The translations under genes and the position numbers were made by a program. Source: Holosporales bacterium (GTDB lineage: Bacteria > Pseudomonadota > Alphaproteobacteria > RUG11792). Taken from it: a DNA stretch of 6,252 nucleotides. The notes below the pieces were generated by a model, which was not told the origin of the DNA, ran no database searches, and worked only from the letters and a program-made list of their open reading frames with translations. Within the stretch, counting starts at the first letter, position 1, and each line of letters starts with the position of its first letter. Positions 1-5,112 of this stretch are shown piece by piece. Location of the stretch: positions 1-6,252 of the forward strand of contig JAITTR010000009.1 of NCBI GenBank assembly GCA_031286725.1, given 5' to 3'.

Positions 1-1
1 T

Positions 2-302
2 ATTATGCGAAGGCTGGAGGCAAATATCTTTCCTTTCTAGGAGGTCTTCCTATAAAGAAGATAAAACCTCAAGAGCTGCTAGGGGTTATAAGGAAGATAG
101 AAGAACGAGGAGCGATAGAGATAGCGCATAAAACGTACAGACGGTGTGGGACAAGCGTTCAGGTACGCCATAGCGACAGGGAGAACCGAGCATGACATTA
201 CAGCAGATCTGAAAGGAGCGCTACAAACGGCAAAGGAAAACCACTATGCATACTTCAACGAGAAAGAGTTCCAGGAGTTCTTGAAGGACCTGGCTCCTCT
301 TA
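2..302 (+). pseudogene. P4-type tyrosine recombinase (phage/island integrase), internal fragment with two frameshifts
   Basis: Intact members of this family integrate and excise genomic islands by site-specific recombination, commonly at tRNA 3' ends. Reading on the plus strand and changing frame twice gives a continuous match to the core-binding region: 'RRLEANIFPF' (frame 2, from 8), then 'LGGLPIKKIKPQELL' and 'RKIEERGA' (frame 1, from 37), then 'QAFRYAIATGR', 'HDITADLKGAL' and 'HYAYF' (frame 2, from about 148). One base is missing near 37 and one is extra in the GGG run at 148-150. The match stops after 'FLKDLAPL' near 300, where the sequence becomes antisense to the neighbouring remnant. 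The catalytic domain (Arg, His-x-x-Arg, Tyr) is absent, so this piece cannot be active. The N-terminal part lies outside the window or is lost. Family assignment is from recalled motif patterns, not from a search. Confidence 0.82.
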
Positions 303-561
303 ACACTCTCCGCTCCTTACAAACGTTAGTATCAATAGCTTAAAAGCTAGCCTTGTTTGGATGCTCATCTTTAAAGAATCTAGATTTTGTATAAACTTCC
401 TAAATTCTATCTCAGAAAAATAAGCGTAATGCCTCTCTTTGACTGGCGACAGCGCTCCCCTCAAGGCTGCCGTTATGTCATGCTTTGCTTGGCCTATGGA
501 TATGGCTACGTCCTACTGTTTGTAAAGTACGATGCGCTGTCTCTATACATGCCCCCGCCTG
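300..561 (-). pseudogene. Second P4-type tyrosine recombinase fragment, opposite strand
   Basis: On the minus strand, 'GACIETAHRTLQTVGR' (558 to 508) is followed in another frame by 'AISIGQAKHDITAALRGAL', 'HYAYF', 'QTRLAFKLLILTFVRSGE', with a TAA at 302-300. These blocks match the same integrase region as the left-hand remnant and reach further, into the start of the catalytic domain with its 'LTFVR.GE' motif that holds the first catalytic arginine. At about 507 roughly 11 nt are missing compared with 'RVFRYA' of intact relatives, which breaks the frame. It differs from the first remnant at many residues, so it comes from a related gene rather than a recent copy. It lies on the strand of the tRNA and downstream of its 3' end. 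It explains why the plus-strand reading frame at 387-662 is only a shadow. The N-terminus and most of the catalytic domain are lost. Confidence 0.82.
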
Positions 562-743
562 TTTTTATAGACCTTCTCTTTTTTGGCTTATACCTCTTGA
601 ATTCAACATCAGTAAGCATTTCCAATGGTCTCCAGACATATGTTAATATATTCTCACTTTGAGGCCTAACATTTACAATTATACTCACGCATTGTTATCT
701 TATGAATATATTAGGGTTATCTAAAACGCTACAGACTGTGAGT
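562..743. other. Intergenic stretch between tRNA 3' end and integrase remnant; possible transposase trace
   Basis: No intact gene is seen here. On the minus strand an ATG at 619-617, with a purine-rich GGAGA about ten bases before it, opens a frame beginning 'MLTDVEFKRYKPKKRRSIK' and 'TGG', ending where the integrase match begins. This vaguely resembles the N-terminus of IS5-family transposases ('LTD..F..I.P.L', basic patch, 'TGG/TGR'), but the match is too short to rely on. The N-terminal integrase codons expected here are not recognisable. Any attachment-site repeat would need the other end of the former island, which is outside the window. Confidence 0.25.
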
Positions 744-820
744 TGGTGGGCCCTGTAGGACTCGAACCTACGACAACTCCGTTATGAGCGGAGGGTTCTG
801 ACCAACTGAACTAAAGGCCC
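744..820 (-). tRNA. tRNA with CAU anticodon, probably tRNA-Ile2 (lysidine type), elongator Met possible
   Basis: The minus strand folds into a full 77-nt cloverleaf with encoded CCA. The acceptor arm GGGCCTT pairs with AGGGCCC (one G-U), the D stem is GTTC/GAAC with GTTGG in the loop, the anticodon stem CTCCG/CGGAG closes the loop CTCATAA, and the T arm is GTAGG-TTCGAGT-CCTAC. The anticodon is CAU. A paired G1-C72 argues against initiator tRNA, which normally has a 1-72 mismatch. The GGGCC acceptor and TTGTC variable loop look more like the isoleucine tRNA whose C34 becomes lysidine (reading AUA) than like elongator tRNA-Met, but this choice is an inference. The 3' end faces the integrase remnants. 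Confidence 0.96.
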
Positions 821-833
821 TAATTTGAAAATA

Positions 834-862
834 ATGATATTAAAAAAGAGCTGTTGAGTCAA
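834..862 (-). promoter_or_regulatory. Sigma-70 type promoter of the tRNA gene
   Basis: On the minus strand TTGACT (862-857) and TATCAT (839-834) are separated by 17 bases, which is optimal spacing. Thirteen bases separate the -10 box from the first tRNA base, leaving a short 5' leader for processing. This is the best promoter match in the window. Confidence 0.75.
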
Positions 863-1008
863 GACTTTTTAAGGAAGATTAACGAATATCCTTAAAAATC
901 AAATAAGTTGTTGAACAACCAACATCGTCTTGATTTTTATGATATGCTAAGAAAAAGTAAATTTAAGAAGTCGCGGCATTGTTCTTAAGAGAGAATATTC
1001 TGCTAATA

Positions 1009-1026
1009 ATGAATTTCAAAGTATGA
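1009..1026 (+). other. Five-codon upstream reading frame ending in UGA that overlaps the prfB start
   Basis: ATG AAT TTC AAA GTA TGA (peptide MNFKV) ends so that its last codons contain the prfB ATG (ATGA, 1023-1026). There is no strong Shine-Dalgarno sequence for either start; AGAGAG at about 989-994 lies too far upstream to be ideal. RF2 itself reads UGA, so a coupling role is conceivable, but the frame is short enough to occur by chance. Confidence 0.25.
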
Positions 1027-2111
1027 ATCAGATCGAACAAAAAAGTATAAATTCTATAAAAAAATCCATTTCGCTAATAAAAGACTTTGTAAACTTTGAA
1101 GAAACTTTAAAGAAAATAGAAAAAATAAATTTAGAAATAGAACATCCGAATTTCTGGAATAATTCAGAAAACGCAATTTTGATAGTAACCGAAAAAGAAA
1201 GGCTCCAGAATTCTATCGCTTCCGCGATACGCCTCGAAAACGAACTTAGAAATATAATAGAGCTTATGGATTTATCCGAAGAGGAGCAAGACGAAAATTT
1301 AAAATTAGATCTTGAAAAATCCCTTGAAAACTTGGTCGCCGAGGCTTTGCTATTGCAGATTGAATCTATCTTAAGCGAAAAGCACGATTCGCTAAATTGT
1401 TTTATCGAAATAAACGCCGGAGCTGGCGGAACTGAAGCGCAAGATTGGGCCGAGATGTTGGCGAGAATGTATTCAAGATGGGCTGAGAAAAAAAGCTATA
1501 AAGTCGAAATAACGGATAAAAACGACGGAGAAGAAGCCGGAGTAAAATCTATAACCCTCCATATCAAAGGCCAAAAAGCCTTCGGATGGTTAAAAAAAGA
1601 ATCAGGGGTGCATAGGTTAGTTAGAATTTCTCCGTTTGACTCTAACGCCAGAAGACACACCAGTTTTGCTTCTGTTTTCGTTTCGCCGGAATTAAGCAAA
1701 GATATAGAAATTGAAATTCTAGACTCTGATTTGAGAATAGACACATATAGAGCCTCTGGAGCCGGGGGACAACACGTTAATAAAACTGAAAGCGCCGTCA
1801 GAATTACGCATATCCCAACAGGAACCGTCACCCAATGCCAAAGCGACAGATCCCAACATAGAAACAAAGAGGTAGCTATGAACATGCTAAAAGCAAAATT
1901 ATATGCCCAAAAATTAAAAGAACAAGAAAAAGAGCAAAAGTCGACTCAAATAAAAACGGATATCGCGTGGGGAAATCAAATTCGTTCATACGTTCTCCAA
2001 CCTTATCAAATGGTTAAAGACACGAGAACAGGATACGAGAAAGGCAACGCTATGGCGGTCCTTGACGGGAATATAAACGAGTTTCTCGAATCCGCAATAT
2101 CCTCGCTATAA
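1023..2111 (+). CDS. prfB: Peptide chain release factor 2 (RF2)
   Basis: RF2 recognises UGA and UAA in the ribosomal A site and triggers hydrolysis of peptidyl-tRNA. The 362-residue product is full length (E. coli RF2 is 365). Visible landmarks: a helical N-terminal domain (1-110), 'NAGAGGTEAQDWAEML' at 131-146, the stop-codon-reading SPF tripeptide at 203-205 that separates RF2 from RF1 (which has PxT), the catalytic GGQ at 248-250 inside 'GAGGQHVNKTESAVR', and a C-terminal 'VLDG' segment. Many bacteria put an in-frame UGA near codon 26 and need a +1 shift to make RF2; here the N-terminus is open in one frame without CTT-TGA, so no programmed frameshift is needed. ATG at 1023 is chosen because the N-terminal helix then has the usual length; no good Shine-Dalgarno sequence precedes it. 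The stop codon is TAA. Confidence 0.98.
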   Translation: MNQIEQKSINSIKKSISLIKDFVNFEETLKKIEKINLEIEHPNFWNNSENAILIVTEKERLQNSIASAIRLENELRNIIELMDLSEEEQDENLKLDLEKSLENLVAEALLLQIESILSEKHDSLNCFIEINAGAGGTEAQDWAEMLARMYSRWAEKKSYKVEITDKNDGEEAGVKSITLHIKGQKAFGWLKKESGVHRLVRISPFDSNARRHTSFASVFVSPELSKDIEIEILDSDLRIDTYRASGAGGQHVNKTESAVRITHIPTGTVTQCQSDRSQHRNKEVAMNMLKAKLYAQKLKEQEKEQKSTQIKTDIAWGNQIRSYVLQPYQMVKDTRTGYEKGNAMAVLDGNINEFLESAISSL

Positions 2112-2297
2112 TTTCTAGGCAAAACCATATCATAAGAACTTGAAAAAGATCCATTTTTGTAAATGAGTTCGGGGTATAGTTTTCAATAAAAACTTTATAA
2201 AAGAACTCTTATGCAAAGAATAGGTTAGAAAAATTTTCAATTTAAATTTTATTTGGTATATTATACATACGTTAAGTATATTGTTAAAAACAAAATA
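2112..2297. other. prfB-tolQ intergenic region with a weak nested inverted repeat
   Basis: Between the genes, GAGTTC (2165-2170) pairs with GAACTC (2203-2208), and inside it AGTTTT (2178-2183) pairs with AAAACT (2189-2194). It has little G+C and no following T-run, so it is a poor intrinsic terminator. AT-rich hexamers such as TATATT (2257-2262) could be the -10 box of a tolQ promoter, but no convincing -35 box lies at the right distance. No gene is seen on either strand. Confidence 0.2.
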
Positions 2298-3077
2298 ATG
2301 GATAGATCGCAAATAGCCTTTCAATCTTCTGAATTGGCTAATCAGAATACTCAAGATATAGTCGTTTCGGGAGCTCAAAATATTGTTTCGTCGTCAAGTT
2401 CCGTCGGAGATGTTTCAATCTTCTCTATGTTTTGGAATGCTGGGTTTGTAATAAAGTTTGTTATGCTTGCGCTTTTAATATCGTCTATTTGGTCTTGGAC
2501 GATAATAATAAGCAAGCATTTAAAATTAAAAAATCTAAATTTGGAAGCGGACATATTTGAGGATAATTTTTGGTCTGGAATCGCGTTGGAAACATTATAC
2601 AAAGAAATAAAGGAATCCGCATTTGATCCCATTTCAAACGTTTTTTGCACAGCTATGGCCGAATGGGAAAGATACGCTTCTAAAGGAACGGAGTCTCTAT
2701 CTTCAAAATCGTTGGAACAAAGAGTCGAAAGAGCTATGCAAATCGCGATTCGAAAAGAGATTGACGATCTTGAAAAGAATATGAGTTTTTTGTCTTCTTT
2801 GGGCACAAACGGCGTTATAGTCGGGATTTTCGGAACGGTGTTAGGAATTATGGGAGGGTTTAAAACTATAGCTTTGCAACAAAACTCTAGCATAGCCACA
2901 GTCGCTCCGGTTATTGCCGAGGCTTTGTTTACTACGGCTTTTGGGCTTATCGCGGCGATACCTGCCGCTATTGGATATAATATTTTAATGAACAATATCA
3001 ACAGGTATATAAATAGATTAGAAACTTTTGCCGACGAGTTTGGCTCTATTATTTCGAGGCAATTTGATGAACGTTAA
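2298..3077 (+). CDS. tolQ: TolQ, proton-channel subunit of the Tol-Pal motor
   Basis: TolQ forms the inner-membrane stator with TolR and uses the proton motive force to drive TolA, which keeps the outer membrane tied to the dividing cell. The 259-residue product has the MotA/TolQ/ExbB layout: one membrane segment at about 47-71, a cytoplasmic loop, then two segments at about 168-190 and 203-230. The family motifs 'LGTNGVIVGIFGTVLGIM' and 'IAEALFTTAFGLIAAIPA' are clear. The ATG at 2298 is preferred over an upstream TTG at 2253, which would add 15 unconserved residues; neither has a good Shine-Dalgarno sequence. A polar, Ser-rich N-terminal tail of about 40 residues makes it longer than E. coli TolQ (230). 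Its end overlaps tolR by 11 bases. ExbB is the main alternative, but the following tolR and tolA genes favour TolQ. Confidence 0.93.
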   Translation: MDRSQIAFQSSELANQNTQDIVVSGAQNIVSSSSSVGDVSIFSMFWNAGFVIKFVMLALLISSIWSWTIIISKHLKLKNLNLEADIFEDNFWSGIALETLYKEIKESAFDPISNVFCTAMAEWERYASKGTESLSSKSLEQRVERAMQIAIRKEIDDLEKNMSFLSSLGTNGVIVGIFGTVLGIMGGFKTIALQQNSSIATVAPVIAEALFTTAFGLIAAIPAAIGYNILMNNINRYINRLETFADEFGSIISRQFDER

Positions 3078-3564
3078 TAATGGATTGCGAAAAAGAACGA
3101 AGCCTACCGTATATATAAACGTCGCCCCGCTTGTTGACGTTATGCTTGTTCTGATTATTATTTTTATGATAACTGCTCCTATGTTGAACGTTGGCGTTCA
3201 AGTCGATTTGCCAAAGACAAAAGCGGCGACAATGAACGATTCCAAAGCTCCTCCTATAATTATTTCTATTGATAAGGAAGCTCGAATTTTTATAGAAGAA
3301 GCTAATATATCGTTAGAAGATCTTATTCAGAAATTGCCTTCTATTTTGGAAAACAGCAAGTCCGACACAATATATATAAGAGGAGATAAAGATTTGCAAT
3401 ATGGAAAAATAATGGAAATAATGGGCGTGATTTCCTCGTCTGGAAATTGTAAAGTTTCTTTGATTTCTGAACCTGATAATTCTCCTTCTAAGCTTTCTTC
3501 CTATTCTTCGAACAACGATAAAAAATCCGTAAAAAAGGATAAAAAGGCCAATAGACGGCGATAA
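3067..3564 (+). CDS. tolR: TolR, ExbD/TolR-family motor subunit
   Basis: TolR pairs with TolQ in the inner membrane; its single transmembrane helix carries the aspartate thought to be protonated during force generation. In the 165-residue product this is D24 in 'INVAPLVDVMLVL', followed by 'IIFMITAPML' and 'VDLPKTKA', a near-textbook ExbD/TolR N-terminus. The periplasmic domain runs to about residue 137. The last 30 residues are Ser/Asn/Lys/Arg-rich and end in 'KANRRR', an unusual polar tail not needed for the fold. The ATG at 3067 is chosen because it has GAGG eight bases upstream and lies within the tolQ end (11-nt overlap), indicating translational coupling; an in-frame start 13 codons upstream would lie deeper in tolQ. 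tolA follows after two bases. Confidence 0.95.
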   Translation: MNVNNGLRKRTKPTVYINVAPLVDVMLVLIIIFMITAPMLNVGVQVDLPKTKAATMNDSKAPPIIISIDKEARIFIEEANISLEDLIQKLPSILENSKSDTIYIRGDKDLQYGKIMEIMGVISSSGNCKVSLISEPDNSPSKLSSYSSNNDKKSVKKDKKANRRR

Positions 3565-3566
3565 GT

Positions 3567-4448
3567 ATGAATCGTTTAGCTTTCGTTATATCTTTAACAC
3601 TGCACATTGTCGTAATATTTATTTCGCATTTTGGATTCGATAGTTTCTTTTCTGAAAAAATAAAGGATTCAGGATATGCGGTATTTGACTTTGTTGAAAT
3701 AGGCCCTAAGAGCAAGGCGCCTATTATATCCGACACGGAAGGAAAAGTTAGCAAAACTAAGGCAAAAACGAAAGAAGACGAAAACGTAAATATTAAGAAT
3801 CAACCTTCGGAGAGTTCCGCAAAGGAAAACCTTGAAAAAGAAAATAAAAAAGAAAATGCTCTTGAAAAGAAAAGCGATAATCAAAAAGAAGAAAAATCTG
3901 TTTATTTAAAAGATAAAAAGAAAGACAAGCCTAAAAAATCTCCCGAAAAAAAGAAAACAGTTAATAATAATTCCAAAGCGTCTGAGAAGGCCGTCGTTAA
4001 TTTAAGAAAAAATAAAAAGAACGCCAATACAAATCCCAAAATCGCTACGAAATCGTTTAATAGCCTTTTGGATAGCGCTTTGTCTGATTCAAATAACGAA
4101 AATTCAGGCGTTAAAGCCGAGGAAATCGGGGAAGTATTGACTACAACTCAAATAGACCTTATAAGACAAACTATAAGAAAATGCTGGCATTTTCCCGCCG
4201 GGCTTAAAAATGCGGAAGACCTAATTGTTGATATAAGAATGGAGCTAGACGAAACAGGAACGGTCAAAAAAGCTGAAATATTAAACAAAAATAGAATGGA
4301 TTCAGACTCCGATTTTCGCATAGCCGCAGAAAATGCCTATAGAGCCGTTCTCGACCCAAATTGCAATCCTTTGCCTTTGCCAAAAGAAAAATACGCAGAA
4401 TGGAAGGAATTAGAATTAAGTTTCAATCCTAAAGAAATGTTTGAATAA
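3567..4448 (+). CDS. tolA: TolA, periplasm-spanning protein of the Tol-Pal system
   Basis: TolA is anchored in the inner membrane by TolQR and reaches through the periplasm to TolB and Pal at the outer membrane. The 293-residue product shows the three expected parts: an N-terminal membrane helix at about 4-24, a long Lys/Glu/Asn-rich linker at about 45-165 ('KKKDKPKKSPEKKK'), and a TonB/TolA C-terminal domain at about 190-290 with 'KCWHFPAG', 'IRMELDETGTV' and 'AYRAVLDPNCNPLPLP'. C206 and C266 could form a disulfide, as in other TolA C-terminal domains (inference). The linker is mostly lysine-asparagine rather than the alanine-rich type of E. coli, in keeping with AT-rich codons. The ATG lies two bases after the tolR stop with no strong Shine-Dalgarno sequence, suggesting coupled translation. 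tolB and pal do not follow. Confidence 0.93.
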   Translation: MNRLAFVISLTLHIVVIFISHFGFDSFFSEKIKDSGYAVFDFVEIGPKSKAPIISDTEGKVSKTKAKTKEDENVNIKNQPSESSAKENLEKENKKENALEKKSDNQKEEKSVYLKDKKKDKPKKSPEKKKTVNNNSKASEKAVVNLRKNKKNANTNPKIATKSFNSLLDSALSDSNNENSGVKAEEIGEVLTTTQIDLIRQTIRKCWHFPAGLKNAEDLIVDIRMELDETGTVKKAEILNKNRMDSDSDFRIAAENAYRAVLDPNCNPLPLPKEKYAEWKELELSFNPKEMFE

Positions 4449-4636
4449 AGCCATTTCTTCGCTTCGTAAAGATCCTTGGCAATGTTACGTCTTGTTTCAT
4501 ACTTATTGTTTCAAAAACTCCTAGCCTTCTCTTTAAACGACAAGAGATTCTGCGGAATTTCAACGTCGTAAATATCTGTAGATTTAAAGACAACGTAATT
4601 GGAATGAAAATGCTATTTCGTTTTATTAACTTTCAT
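4449..4636 (-). pseudogene. Decayed small reading frame of unknown function, two internal stops
   Basis: No family is recognised. From an ATG at 4636 the minus strand reads 'MKVNKTK', a TAG (4615-4613), 'HFHSNYVVFKSTDIYDVEI', 'PQNLLSFKEKARSF', a TGA (4513-4511) and then 'NNKYETRRNIAKDLYEAKKW' up to the edge of tolA. The composition (balanced acidic and basic residues, aromatic residues, few Cys) looks like a soluble protein rather than random AT-rich DNA. Both stops could come from a single G-to-A change in a TGG tryptophan codon, giving a product of at least 62 residues. The original 3' end is unclear because the frame continues antisense into tolA. TGA is a normal stop in this genome (prfB is present and the dsbD-like gene ends in TGA), so reassignment is not a good explanation. 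It lies 13 bases downstream of the restored frame to its right. It could also be a chance open frame. Confidence 0.4.
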
Positions 4637-4649
4637 TAACGGTATCGTG

Positions 4650-4909
4650 TTAGCTATCAGCAACATTTTTAACGCTTTTTATCAAAATTTCCGCAATGAA
4701 CTCTATTATCGGTCTTATAACAATCGGATTTGTCAAGGTGGAGAGCGAGCAAAGCGAGCGGACCTTGACAAATCTTCAGGGCGGATATGGTATAATTTTT
4801 TATTACCATATCCGCCCCATGGAAATAGATTATCTGATAGGGATATTTCCTCTGTATTCAAATGTATTCTTTTAGAATCTTCTAAGAATTTATTAGTATT
4901 AAACAACAT
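4650..4909 (-). pseudogene. Small gene of unknown function interrupted by a 92-bp hairpin element
   Basis: The ATG at 4909-4907 has a perfect AAGGAG (4923-4918) eight bases upstream, the best ribosome binding site in the window. The frame reads 'MLFNTNKFLEDSKRIHLNTE' and 'EISLSDNLFP', then enters the hairpin element and ends at a TGA (4735-4733), giving a 58-residue chimera whose tail is repeat-derived ('RPEDLSRSARFARSPP'). On the far side of the element another frame reads 'IVIRPIIEFIAEILIKSVKN' and 'VADS' before TAA at 4652-4650. Removing bases 4727-4818 joins both halves in one frame, giving a 55-residue protein with a polar N-terminus and an amphipathic, Ile-rich C-terminal helix. I do not recognise the family. 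The insertion changes the reading frame (92 is not a multiple of three), so the original product is lost unless the chimera has a role. Confidence 0.55.
4727..4818. repeat. ~92-bp palindromic element made of two adjacent perfect hairpins
   Basis: First palindrome: GATTTGTCAAGGT (4727-4739) and its exact complement ACCTTGACAAATC (4762-4774) enclose 22 bases containing GCGAGC twice (4745-4750 and 4754-4759, separated by AAA). Four bases later a second hairpin has a 14-bp perfect stem, GGGCGGATATGGTA (4779-4792) with TACCATATCCGCCC (4804-4817), around an 11-base AT loop. The element is richer in G+C than its surroundings. It resembles in design the palindromic elements that sit inside rickettsial genes, or a MITE-like unit, but I cannot match it to a named family. 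Edges are set by the hairpins and by the restored flanking frame; no target-site duplication is obvious. Confidence 0.8.
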
Positions 4910-4968
4910 GTTATGTTCTCCTTTCAAATAAGATGGATTGTTTAGAGTATTCAAAACCTGTCTTTAGG

Positions 4969-5067
4969 CTATTGATATTCTATTGGAATTATATAGACGG
5001 CCAACTCCCCGCCTATAGTTTTAGGATACCCTATTGCGTTTTCCAAATGCAAGGACTTTTTTGTCCC
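4969..5067 (-). pseudogene. Short protein-like fragment of unknown origin downstream of lspA
   Basis: Between a TAG (just above 5067) and a TAG at 4971-4969 the minus strand is open for about 32 codons and reads 'KKSLHLENAIGYPKTIGGEL' then 'AVYIIPIEYQ'. The residue mix, including 'IGYPKTIGGEL', looks like the core of a folded protein, but no family is recognised. There is no ATG, only TTG codons at 5052 and 5046, and no convincing ribosome binding site, so it is more likely a gene scrap than a working gene. The rest of 4910-5112 shows no other coding signal. A chance open frame cannot be excluded. Confidence 0.25.
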
Positions 5068-5112
5068 CTAAAATTTTAGCTATCTAGTGAGGAGAAGTTT
5101 TTTAAAAAAAGC

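Noticed and set aside
303..343. Last 13 codons of the plus-strand frame that carries the left integrase fragment
   Set aside because: These bases encode, on the minus strand, the 'LTFVRSGE' motif of the second remnant, so the plus-strand reading here is a shadow past the junction.
387..662. Plus-strand reading frame of 91 codons
   Set aside because: It starts with TTG and is antisense to the integrase remnant at 300-561, which has clear family motifs; the plus-strand product has none.
1023..1110. Programmed +1 frameshift in prfB
   Set aside because: The N-terminus is open in one frame, aligns with the normal RF2 N-terminal helix, and has no CTT-TGA slippery site.
1496..1885. Minus-strand open frame within prfB
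   Set aside because: It is a shadow of the conserved RF2 core including SPF and GGQ.
2253..2297. Upstream TTG start for tolQ
   Set aside because: It adds 15 residues unlike TolQ, starts inside the AT-rich likely promoter region, and has no ribosome binding site.
2375..3001. Long minus-strand open frame of 208 codons
   Set aside because: It is fully antisense to tolQ, whose membrane segments and motifs are unmistakable.
4511..4615. UGA read as tryptophan, to rescue the stop-containing frame
   Set aside because: prfB (which ends translation at UGA) is intact, the dsbD-like gene ends in UGA, and the other stop in this frame is UAG.
4647..4931. Plus-strand open frame of 94 codons
   Set aside because: It reads through both hairpins of the palindromic element and is antisense to the frame with the strong ribosome binding site; no family resemblance.
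5053..5079. Possible terminator: GGAC-TTTTTT-GTCC stem plus the palindrome CTAAAATTTTAG
   Set aside because: The first stem is only four base pairs and the second is AT-only without a T-run in the right place, so neither makes a credible intrinsic terminator.
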